A stretch of DNA of 64,000 nucleotides, from NCBI RefSeq assembly GCF_022539315.1, contig NC_066337.1, forward strand, positions 2,375,234-2,439,233, in the 5' to 3' direction. The notes beneath the pieces are model-generated. The model did not search any database. It saw nothing but the letters and a program-made list of their open reading frames with translations, and had not been told where the DNA came from. Shown here in pieces: positions 34,832 to 46,600 of the stretch; position 1 is the stretch's first letter, and each line of letters starts with the position of its first letter. Both the position numbers and the translations under genes were made by a program. The DNA comes from Serinus canaria. Taxonomy: Eukaryota > Chordata > Aves > Passeriformes > Fringillidae.

Positions 34832-37480
34832 GGATTTGTTTTACTCCCTGACAACAGAGTAAGGGGCAGAGAGGGGGCTTTTTGCTCCTGGGCACTTCAA
34901 GGCTGCACTGAGATCTCCCAAGGAGAGAATGGTGAAGCCCAGTCAGTGAGAGCATGAGAAAAGCTCCAGCCCCTCCTATCTGGGACAAGAAAGGGGCTTC
35001 TGCAGGGTAAAACAACCATTTTGCAATTCCAGCTCCTTAGGTCTGTTCCCCACTCCCAGTCTGCCTTGAGAGGGCACATAAATAAATCTCCTTTCTGCCT
35101 CTCTGTCCCAGCTCTTTGTATCTCAGCCCAGAGGGGGACACTGCTGCTGGGACAAGCCCAAACCATTGCTGCACCAGCCCAGCAAAGCACCAGCTCCCAA
35201 ACTGGCAGAAATCAGAGATTATTTCAATCTGGAGGACTGAATATTCAGTCATTGGCATAATTTCAGAGATGGGGGTTAAAAGCTGGGAGAATTTGGGCTT
35301 CCTGGCAAAGGAGAAGTGTCAGCTCGTCCTCCCAGTGCCACATGCAGTGTGTGCAGGGACTGTTTCAGACTTTGGCCCTAACCTGGAGCTGGCAGTGGAT
35401 AATTTGTACTCCATGATCCTCTTCAGCAAAGCCTCTACATATTCTCCCTAATCAATGACAGAGCACAGTCCTGGAGCTCCAAAGCCCAAAATTCATTGGG
35501 AAACCGCAGCAAACAAGAACAGCAGGAACATCTGGGAAGCCACCAGGCACAGCAGGGCTCTGCTGCATCACCCCTGGCTCAGGGTGCCCTGTCTCCCTCC
35601 GGGCAGCTGGGGTGGCAAATGGAAGCAGGAGGAAAAGGAGGGAAGCAGAGCCTGGCAGTGAAAGACAAGGTGATACAGCTGCTCCAAGCTGATATTTAAG
35701 GATTTATCTGAGTCCTGCTTCCCAAACTGCTGCTTGGCCATTTGGGATTATCCCAAAGCATTCTCCACCTCATCTACTCTTAAACCACTTCACACACACC
35801 TCCCTTCTCCAAGCAGGAGGCCAATCTACCATCTCTGAAGCCTCCCTGCTGAGAAATGGCTCCAGTGGTGATGCAGATTTGATTTCTTTCATGACACTGG
35901 ATTCTGCCTGATCTTGGGATGTCCTCAGAGCTCCCTGAAAATCTATGTGCTTGCAGCAAAGTGATCCCTCTGTATTTTCACACAACAGAAGCACAGAGCA
36001 GCTCACACTGTTGTGTATCCATAATTTAGCAATGGAAGAGCAGGACAGGCATGTTAGAGTCACACTGCCTTCTCCCCAAACATGCCATGGAGCATCCAGC
36101 TCCAAGAAACTGCAGGCAGTCTCTTCCAGCCTGGTATTCCCTGCTTCTGTGGGATGAAACCACCTGGCAGAGCAGCACAGACACCACAAGGGATCCTGCA
36201 CGGCTCCTGTGTGGAGCCTCCTTTGATCTGCAGAGAAAACCTTCACCAGCCCAGTGCAGCTCTGCTCAGTCTGTGCTTCTCCCAGAAATGCACCAAACTG
36301 GTCACCAAACTGGGCTGTGGGTGCATGCTCTGAGTCCTCCAGTACTCCCAGGAACCTGAGTGCTGAGCAACATGAAGTGCTCACAAAGCCACTCAAGTCT
36401 TGGTCAAGCTGGAGAAGCAGCTCCAAATCCCTGTTCCATGACCTGAGCAGCTTTCCAGAGCCCTGCAGGGAGCTGTGGCAGCAGCAGGCACAGCAAAGCA
36501 AAGCCCAGGGACACAGCCATGAATAGCAGAGCTCAGGCAGTGCCCCAGGCCCTTTGCTGGGGTCTCACCCACTGCCTGTCCAGGACACACATCCAGGATT
36601 CCCCTGGGCTCAAGGTCCTCGTTCCTCTTCCAGAGCTTCCTGTGACAACCACGTTTGTGTGGGAGCTGATTTACCTGCTGTGTCCCACGTGGGTCAGCTC
36701 TTCTGGCCTGTGCCTTCCAGGTGACTGTTCCAGGGACTAAAAGGTGACTCAGAAAGCACAATATAAACGAGTCCTAAAGCCCAGCCAAGCCACCACTCCT
36801 CCCCAGCCTGAGGAGAGTCTCTTTGCCAGGATCCCAGCCTGCCTGCACCCTACTGAGAACTAGAGCAGGGGCAGGGAGAAGCAGCTGATCTTTGTCCTTG
36901 AGGGCAGCACCTTTGGCCCTGCTCTCACCTCCCAGGTATTTGGGCAGCTGGATGCTGAACTTGAGGACATCTCCACATCTCCACGCTCCATCCTTTCCCC
37001 ATCTCCCTTCTGGTGACACAGCTGGTGCAGAGCAGGCACAGGGCAGGCTGCTCAGACAGCAGGGACAGCACTGCATCCCTTCACCTGTCCTGCAGCAACA
37101 TCCAGCAGCAGGATCCCAGCACACCAACTCTCAGTGCCAGGTGGACCCTGAAGCCACAAAAGCAGCTCCCCTGTGTTCTCTGTAGATGTCAGAGATGTTC
37201 AGAAGGGTCTGTGGTTCCTTCTCCAGCTGGTCATGCTGGTTCATTCCAGGCTCTCCATCAGGTCAGCAATGGAACAGATGCTGCACAGCATCTCTGGCCC
37301 CTCACATTGGGTTTGATCCACCACCCAGCTGAAACAGAGAAGCCTGGAAGCAGCTTCACTTAGCACTGGCTGGAGAAATTCCTGACAGGAAGCTCCCAGG
37401 CACATTCAGTAAAAGCTGAAAATCCAACACTCCACACCTGTGGCTGCTTCTCTCCTCCACTGCTGGGACACCAGCCCTGG
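34832..37480 (-). other. SNX19: Presumed SNX19 3' untranslated region
   Basis: Sequence between the SNX19 stop codon and the first AATAAA. It is free of CR1 and LTR matches, unlike the flanks, which fits a transcribed UTR. A 243-codon same-strand frame at 35770-36501 starts at TTG and has a cysteine/serine-rich composition with no domain, so I do not treat it as coding. Confidence 0.4.
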
Positions 37481-37613
37481 TTAAAGTGCTGGGACACCTT
37501 TGTCTGTGCCACTGCAGGCACATGGTGTGGCAGCTGCAGCCTCAGGCTCCTTGCTGGAGCCCTTCAGAACCAAGAACTCCAGCAGAATGTCCAGGAGGCA
37601 GAACACCAGGTGC
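37481..37613 (-). CDS. SNX19: SNX19 coding exon 11 (terminal)
   Basis: It opens after acceptor ATTCCAG with HLVFCLLDILLEFLVLKGSS, matching the conserved last helix. It then has a short variable tail ending GTDKGVPAL and TAA at 37483-37481. The exon restores the correct phase from exon 10. The tail differs from the mammalian one, as expected for this poorly conserved end. Confidence 0.92.
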
Positions 37614-40600
37614 CTGGAATGGAAAAAAGACAAAGCTTAGGCTGGGCAGGGCGTGGGAGGCAAAGCTCAGCACAAGAAAGAGTGTTCCAATGCTCCAGGG
37701 CAGAGAGGAACAATATCAGGTCCCCAGGGAAATGTTTCCAGAGGTGGTTCAGCTTTTTTTCACCTCCCCCAAATCAGTGGGTGCTGAAGTTGCTGAGCAG
37801 CACAGAAAACACAAATGCATCTTCTGGAGCAAAACATGTGTTTAACAGGATCACAGGATCACTGAAGACAGAAAAGACCCCTGAGATCATCAAGCCCCAC
37901 CTTGTCAACCAGCCCAGAGCACTGAGTGCCACATCCTGTTGTTCCCTGGACACCTCAGAAGGTGGGGACTCCAACACCACCCTGGGCAGCCCTTTCAATG
38001 TTTAACAACCCCTTCAGTGAAGAAAGATCTCCTGATGTCCAGTCTGACCCTCATTTCTGTGCTGTCCATCACCAAACCCTTGTCTTCCAGACTCACAGCA
38101 ATGGGAATAGACAGAAACACCCCCTACACAGATCTGCAGCTCCTCCAGAACGAAACTAAACCAGGATTTTTCCCTGACATCCACTAACTAAGCAGGCCAA
38201 ATGACATAATTAACACGACTGGCTCAGTAACGTGCAGCCAGACATGCAGGTGCCCCCTGATACTGCCAGTCTGGAATAATAAGCTGGGTGTCTGGTGCCA
38301 AGCAGCACTGACAAAACCCTGGGCACAGCTCTCAGAGCCCACCAGGCTGAAGACCACAATCACATACCTGTTTATCACAGGCTGGCTGAGTGACTCCAGC
38401 ACCAGGTTCCAGCTCATCTGACACTTACTGGTCCCAAGGATTTCCTGGATCACATCTGGAAATGTTGGAGACAAAGCTTTAGGCAGTGCCTATTTCCACA
38501 GGTCAGACTTCTCCTGGTGGGTGCTGAACCAAAGCTGATGATGGTGCTCTGGGGCTGGGAGAGGAGGGAGTGCCAGGAAAGCATTCCTGGCTAGAAGGGC
38601 ACATCCAGCAGTGCTTTTTCATCCCCAAAGGACAGTGAGGGCCCTTTACATCAAGGAGTTAAAAGTTCAGACTGCACTCACACGGATTAGGCAGCAGCTG
38701 CTTTAATGCCAAAGGTCCCCGTGTCAAACTTCAAGAGAGGGAAATCCAGTGCAGCTGGGCTTGGGATTTCAGTCCAGTGGAAAAGCCACAGCCTTTGCAT
38801 GGTGACTTTGCTCACCATGGGACCCTCTGGCAGCAGGTGGGAGCAGAGCTGTCCTGAGCCCTGCCTCGGTCAGGTGGCTCAGAACTGTGAGCACTGAATC
38901 ATGGCCTGGACTCACAGCCCTTCCCTCCGAGCTGGGCTGCTTCCCAAACCCTTACACAAACTATCCAGAACTGGAAAACTCTGGGTTTTGCTTGCAGGAA
39001 ACCATCAAACCTCAAGGGTCACGAAGGTTTCCCAGTGCCTTGGCACGAGCAGCCTCCATCTCTGTATTTAACCACATTTCCAGAGATTCCAGTGCACTGG
39101 AGTGTTCCCCAGCTGCTTTCCTGTCCCAGGGCAGCTGACAAGTCTCTGGGACACACTTACTGGGCAGGATCCCCATCAGGCTCTGCAGGGCCTGCTCTGC
39201 TGTTGCCTTCTTCTGCTCCTCTGTCCTGGGGGGTTTAGGCACTGCTGGTAAAACTCCTCCAGGCCAGATGGATTCCTGCAGCAACTGGAGGTACTGGACC
39301 CAGCGCTGGGTGCAGGTCAGGGAAACCATCTGCACTTCCAGCCACCTGCAGGAACAGGGAGAGGAACAAAGGTCAGGAAAACTCCAGCTTGGGACCCAGC
39401 TGGGATATTTCCACCCATCAAGAGGGTTATATCAGCTTCTTTGGGTTTGTTAACTTGCAGCTTTCATGTCTGTACACCTAAGATTGTCACAAGTCTTAAT
39501 TAGCTGAGTTTGCCATGCACCGGAAGTGGGATATGTTCCCTGTGTTACTGACAAATGGGACAAGGAAAGGCCATAAATAGCCCCATCACCCTGCTAATCA
39601 CAGGAACCCCAGTGAATCACTGGTGACTAGAGGAAGCCCAGCTCAGGGATATGACTGCCCTGAAGCTCCTAAGTTATCTCCAAGCACAATCTGAGACAGA
39701 GCTGGAGGAACTGGTGTTGAACTACAAACAACCCCCAGGAAGGACTGGAAGGACAGGAGCCCTGTTCTGGCAGCCTCTGCTCCTCTCATCCATTCCTCTG
39801 CTACCAAGACAGCCAAGGATGTTTTTCCTGGAGACTAAAACACACTCCAAGGACGACAAGGCATGAGTATGATGCTTCATGATGCTTCATCCCCCTCTCA
39901 TCCTGCTGTCCATGCTGTCCTGGTGTCCAGTCCTGCTCCACCCTCTGATGGCCAGCACTGAAATAACAGAATCCCCAAAGGTTTGCTTCTGGGACCTTAA
40001 AGCTCATCTTATTCCACCCTGGGCAGGGATACCTTCTACTAGACCAAGCTCCATCCAACCTGGCCTTGGACACTTCCAGGGATCCAGGGGCAGCCACAGC
40101 TTCTCCAGATACCCTGTGCCAAGGTCTCCCCACTTTCACAGCCAAGAATTTTTTGTTCCCATCCAAAATCCAGCACAACTGCTGATGGTTCCTCCTGCTG
40201 GGGCAGGACTGTGCCCTTTCTCAGTAACCACCTGCAAATCCCCAAATCCCTGCTCCCCAGAAGGGCTTGGAGGGGTTTGCAGCTGCACTGGATGATGTGT
40301 CCCCACCACCCAAGGGCTGGCCAGGCACAGTTTCTAAATCAGCCATATGGATGGACCCTCTTACACAGATGTGAAATCACTTCCTAGTCACAGCACAAGC
40401 CACAGCCATCAGTCACAACTTGCACTGCCTAAAATCTTTGCCCTCAGAATGAGGAGAGGCCGTGGATGAATCCCACAGGAAGGTTTAGCAGGGCTCAGGG
40501 TGCTGCTGCACTGCTGGTGCTGTTGGCCTCACTGGCAGAAGGCTCTGGAGCAAAGCTGGGAGTGTCAGCACAGCACTGGGGTAGGGAAAAGGCTTGTGAT

Positions 40601-43600
40601 TCTGCCAGTTCTTCAAGATTCCCAGAGGACAGGAGGCAGCCAGCAGGGCCAGGAGAGCCGTTCCTCTTGGCAGCTGGCGTTCGTGCTTGCAATTCCGTCA
40701 CCACTACGCCCCGGCAGCTCCCAGTACAGCCAAGAGCCCTGCCAAGGCAAACTTTATTTAACCTGCGCTCTGCCAGACTGTCTGCATTCTTCCTGGGAGA
40801 GGCACTCGGGCCAAGGGTGTCCTTCCCCACACAGCTGGGCACTGGGGAACAGCAACAGCCAAAGGTAGGCAGGGCAAAGGAAGCAGGTTGGCATCCTGTG
40901 GGACAGGGCTGCGGAGTGAGCAGGAAATGAGGTGTAAACAGTGATTCTTGAGGGATGCTGTCCTGGCTTAGGGAAAAATTTGGGAGAAAACCTCCAAAGG
41001 GACCCCTCCAGAAAGCAAACCCACACAGCCCCTCTGCCCAACTGGTTTGGGAAGGATTCCTCAGGGAGAAGTGGAGAGAACCTGTTTGTTTAACAGGCAC
41101 AGCACCCCCAGCACACAAAATGAACAATCCTGGGTGACAGCACTCTGTCACTGCTCTGACAAAGATGGCAAATTCAGAAAGTCTCTCCTGGGGTGGTCAC
41201 TCTGTGATCAGTCCCTCCAGCCCTGGGGCAGCTGCTGCAGCCACAAGGTGCAAACTCTCGGTGTTCCCAGGTCCCAGTCCTGAGCAGGCTCAAGTGGTTC
41301 CAAGAAAGGGAAAGAAAAAAGTCCAGGGAAAAATTCGGACTGCTGAGCTAAACTGACTAATGAGCAGGAGCAAAAAGCAAGAGCAAAGCAGGAGCAAAGC
41401 AAAAAGCCAAAGCAGCACTATGCACAGCCCTGTCTGTGTGTCCTGCCGACTGTGGGGGAGTGAGCAAAACAAAGCTTTGCTCTTCAGAGCCAGTCCTGAA
41501 GGCACAGAACACAATATCCACCATGAACAGAACAACAACTGGGATACAAGGATCCTAACGTCACCATAGGACAGATGCACACCTAGGAAACAGCTGGAAA
41601 GCAAAGGACATTAAAAACCTGAAAAGGATCTCAGTGCAGTGGTAAGGCCTGGAGTGTGTCAGAGCAAGGGACACAGGTGTGGCAATGGGAAGCACATCCT
41701 TCATGCTCAGCACTGCCATGGACACGGGGTATGGATGCTGCTACAAGATAATGCCAGAGGTGCAAACTTCCCACCAGGCTTAGAGGACAAAATGTCACAT
41801 CCTAGTCCTGTCTGGGAAAAGCCACGTTGGAAATACAATTAAAAGGGTTTTAATCTCCAGCCATCAGCAGAGTTTAACACTCTAGATCATGGTAAGCCCT
41901 CCAGCTATTCCCAAGCAAATTAAAGTGCTAAACTGTGACTCCTCTAGGGGCAAGAGTTTTCATTAACAAGGATTTTCATTAACATGGTTTTTCATTAACA
42001 TGTTTTCTGACACAACCCCCTCTCCTAGCTGAGAAAACATCTGACAAGCAACAGAAGTTCAGAGACTTGGGGACAGAGCTGCAGAGTCAGCCCTGCACCA
42101 AGGGGGATCAGCCTGAACATTGACTCCAAACTCATTACAGCAACAGCCACTTCCCAGCCTTTAAAAGGTTGCAGAAAGCAAAGAACAAGCTTTTTTTTTT
42201 TTTTTTTGCCTTAGAGTTCCTGTAATAGCAAAAAATCAAGCAAATAGTGAACAGAGAGAAAGCTGAACCTACAGAGGACAGCACACGTTTCCAGACAGCG
42301 CAAGAGCAGAGAACTGACAAATGCTGGAAGGCTCCACACAAACAACCTCCTGTTCCAGCTCATGTGTGTCCCTAAAACACCAGAATTAGCAAACAAGGCC
42401 CCCAAGTAACACCTCGAAATGTGATCACACAATCTAAATGTGATCTGCACACACTGGCAGCAGGTGAGGGCTTGCAGCTCTGGATTCCCACAGTTGTGAA
42501 ACACCAGGGATGGATTTTCCTCCTTGGGCTGGCAGCTTTGGGAAGCAGAGGGCAGCAGCTGGGAATGGCTCCAGGGGTCTTGCACAGCTCCACACAAAGC
42601 TCCTATTAGAGGCCAACTTGCTCCATGGTGCTCAGAGAGCTGGGGAAGGAGCACCCAAACCCACAGAGTTTACAAGGAAAAGTCAAGGAACTAAAGAGGA
42701 AATGGGATGAGAAAGAAGGAGAAACCAAAGGCAGGTGCAAATGGAACACAGACTAAAGCACCTCTGCTCTGGGCTCCCTTCTGCCAGTGGAGCCATTCCA
42801 AAGGCACTGGGAAGAGGAGAATGGGGATTGTGAAGGAGTTTTGAATTAGTTAGAGATGGGATTTCTGAATTGGTTTTGATGATGTGGTTTCTTGTCTTTA
42901 CATAGGCAGGGAGGGTGAGTTTGGCTCACATCTTTACTGTATGGCTCAGAAGGTCACAAGGCCTTTAGTTACAAGACCTTTTAAGGATTTATTGACTAAT
43001 AAAACACTGCCAACAAGGACATTTATGTTTTTGATTCAATCTTTAAATATTCCATCTTATGGACTCATGCTACAGTGTAAGCTTTCTCAGCTAATCCTGT
43101 TATGACACACAAACCTACAGTACTGCATTCTAAACTCCTTGTTTACCCTTGTAACTACCTTTATTTTTATATCTTAAACTCTGAAACTCTAAACTTTCTT
43201 CTACTTAATTTAATGTGTCTTTGTTTTAAACTATAAATCCACATTCTTTCTTCTATCACTTAAGTTTGGAAGCCTTTTCCAAGGTCTCAAATCAAATCTT
43301 GTGTTTAATTCTAAGCTTTGGCTTACAGACCCAAAGTTCTGAGAGTTCTTTACATTTCAGATTTTAACAGAGAAGAACTGTCAAGACTGGTCCATGTGGC
43401 TCTAAATTCACTCTGGGAGAACGTCTGAGGCTTCAGAAGAAAATCTCAGCACACAGTGACCTGTCATGAAGGGTTTTCTTCCCTCCTCTCAACCACAGGC
43501 AACCATCAACACCATTTTGGGGAATCACCTTCCATTCCAACACACACAGAGCTGCACCAGCACATGAAACTGTGAGGAGCAAAGTAATTCACAGAATATA

Positions 43601-46600
43601 CTGAACTGCAAGGGACCCACAGGGAAAGTCAAGTCCAACTGCTGGCCCTGCACAGGACATCCCAAGAATGGCCCCTCAACTCCCACACCTGTAGTTGCAA
43701 CTCAGAGAGAGTCACAGCAACTTTATTGAAAATTCCTACCTGAGTAAACCCCAGAAAATGGCAAATTGACCTTTCCATCAGGCAGACTTGCTGCACCAGG
43801 ATTGGGATTAACCCCTCAGGAACTCCAAACATCTGCTGGTTCAAAGCTGACCTTCACCAGCAGGTCACAGATGATTTTTTTGGGCTATTAAAGGCCTAAG
43901 CATTTGAGATTCATCTGCCACACTGAAAGCACACACACACTGCTCCCAGGTAGAAATAAATCCACCAAGAAACATAAATAGACCTGTCTTTTTTTTTAAT
44001 TTTATTTTTGGATGGCTGATGAGTTACTATTTTCATTCTGCTATTTAATGAAGAAATAGCCTTAATAAGAAAGAAAAAATAAACCCATCACAGAACCATC
44101 TCCTTACACTTCAGAAATAGATAAAGTGACCTCCTGGGCTCAGAATGCTTTGATAGTGCCCAATGCAAAGAGCCAGACTGCAAAGGCTACTGAGGCCTGG
44201 AAGAGAATCTGGAGGGGCATAACTTGCCCATGCTGTAAGGCACCTCTGTTTGAAATAGCTGCTGGTGGAGGAATGAAATGGCTGCTAAAAAAGAGCCAAA
44301 TTAATGCCACGGTTCAAGCTGGAACTCCAAGGTCAGCTGAAGGGGTCCATTAGGATAAGAAGGGCCTGGGAACGAAAAACAAGGGCTGGGGGTGCAAACC
44401 TTGGCCTTCCTTGGGCTCCTGGAGACAACAAGGGCTGCTAGGAGGGAGGAAAGGCAGGCTGAGAGTCAGGAACAGGTACATGGGCTTGGTTTTACCTGGC
44501 TGGAGCCTCTCACCTAACTGGACTACCCAGAGAGCTCAGCCCAGCAAGTAAAGCCTGGACAGGCTGGATTTGCTCAGTCTGGACATCAAAGATGTATTAA
44601 CAATGAACAAAGAGATGCAATACTCTGCAGACTTACACCTACCTGCCAGAAATGGGTAGAGCTCTGCTCTTTCTGTCCACCAAGGTGAGGATAAAAACTG
44701 AGATCACTTCAGCTAAGGACAGTCAAGTTAAATATGCTGACTGTAATTGGAATCTGAAGCAATAGCAATTTTGATTTCCTCAAACCCAGGGGTTTTAGCA
44801 TTTAGATAAACACAAACTGAAGGCCAGGCTTGAAGATGACAAGGAGGAGAAAGTCTCCCTGCTTTAGCTGCATAAATACAAACAACTCCTACAGATATCC
44901 ATGAACTAGCATGTCCAGCTCAACACTGACTGCTGCCCACCCCAGAACATGGCCCCCCTGCCCTAAGGAATACACTGGGGATATCCAGAAGCTCAAAACA
45001 GGCCTCTGGGACCAACGTAGTGAAAAGGATTGAAGCAAAAAAGCAACATCTGGAAAACATGAGGCATTCAAGCATGACTCTGAAATTAAGAAAGTCTGGT
45101 GCTTAAATCACCAGACCATCCCTGCCTTACCAGCTCTTGTTCCCCAAACTCCTCCTCAAATAATGCACAAGATTATCCTTAACTCAAGGGTTCAAGAGGA
45201 GGAACATTTCTGGGCTCTGACTGCAAACCCTTTCTGAGGAAACCTTGTAAAAATGAAGCAACAGCTGCAGTGGGCACAGCAAGAACTGAAAATCACAAAT
45301 GGAGAGGTTTTGCCCTGAGGCTCAGCTTTCAGCACCTGCTACCTGAGTCTAAGTCCACCTTCTCCACACAGCAGGAACATGTGCAGCATGCTCAGCTCAG
45401 CACCTTCAAAGCAACCTCACACTTGTCCAGGCCATAGGTAAACCCTGTGCTGAGGAAGGAAACAGGAAAGAAAAGGAAAAAAAACCTCCATAAATGAAAG
45501 GACACAAAGCATCAACTCCTGCACAAATTCTCCCTGCAATGTTCCTCTCCTGCTGCCCTGTGAAGGTTCAGAGTTCTAAAGAACCTGTCCTGGACCTGGC
45601 TGGGGACATCCTGGGCAGAGGGATCTTCCTACCTGCTTGGCCCAGGCAGAAAAACCCTGGGAGATATGGGTGTGCAGGACATCTTACAGTGGGGCAGAGA
45701 GGAAGAAAAGAAATCATTCTCTTCTGCAGGCAATCATTAATCCCTGCAGGGAGGAAAGCACCCCTTGGTGCTGGGATTTCTGTGCTCTTTTATGTGTTGC
45801 TGCCTCAAAACACACCTGCTGCAAGAAGAAATCATGGAAACTCACGGGGCTCCAATGGCTTCACCCTGCAGGGAACTGACCATTGGTTTTCCCAACCTAG
45901 ATCTTCCTGAGATGCCTTGGGGCTCAGGGAAGGGGGGGAAAGGTATGTGATTAAAATCATCGTCCCCAAACCCCCTTGATTTTTCACAAAGCATCCTGGC
46001 TTTTGATAACATCTCCTTCAAGTATTTATTGAGCCAGTTAAGCTCTCAGTGGTGCCCCAGGGAGAGGCCAGGCTGTCTCAGCCAGGCCCTGCTTGGAACA
46101 ATTGCTTCATTAGCCCACTTCAGAATCAAAATACATAAATCCACTCTTAACCCTTCTAAAACCAGGGAAAACTAAAACCAACAGGGAGATATTACTTCCA
46201 CTCAATCCTTTTCTTCTTCGCTCTATTTGAAATAGGAAGTTGTTGAACTTTTTTAAATGCAGGAAGAAAGCTGGCATGTGAAACCATTGAAACAGAATCA
46301 GAGTTAGAATAATGTTGCAATTATTATCAAAGCATGGAGTGCTGGCTTCATTCTAGTGGCTGTTTTTGGAAGAATGCTGCTTCTAGAAGAGGAAAAAAAT
46401 TTTGTTTGGGACAGAGATTCAAAGCCAGATCCAAAATTTCCAGGTGCTTGGAGACAACTGAATCGAGGCCCATTTCCAAGCTGATTTTATTTACTTTACA
46501 TATACACACCAAGACACACAGAGTCCTGAAATCACTTTTACTGACATACCACAGGCTGCAGTTCCTGCTGCTCCTCATGGCTACAACACAAACAGCCAAA

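Noticed and set aside
35770..36501. 243-codon minus-strand frame downstream of the SNX19 stop as an extra exon or gene
   Set aside because: It starts at TTG, is cysteine- and serine-rich without a domain, and lies in the presumed 3' UTR.
1..37480. Exons of the expected syntenic neighbour ADAMTS15
   Set aside because: I looked for thrombospondin-repeat and metalloprotease motifs (WxxW/CxxC patterns, HExxH) in the translated frames and saw none that held together.
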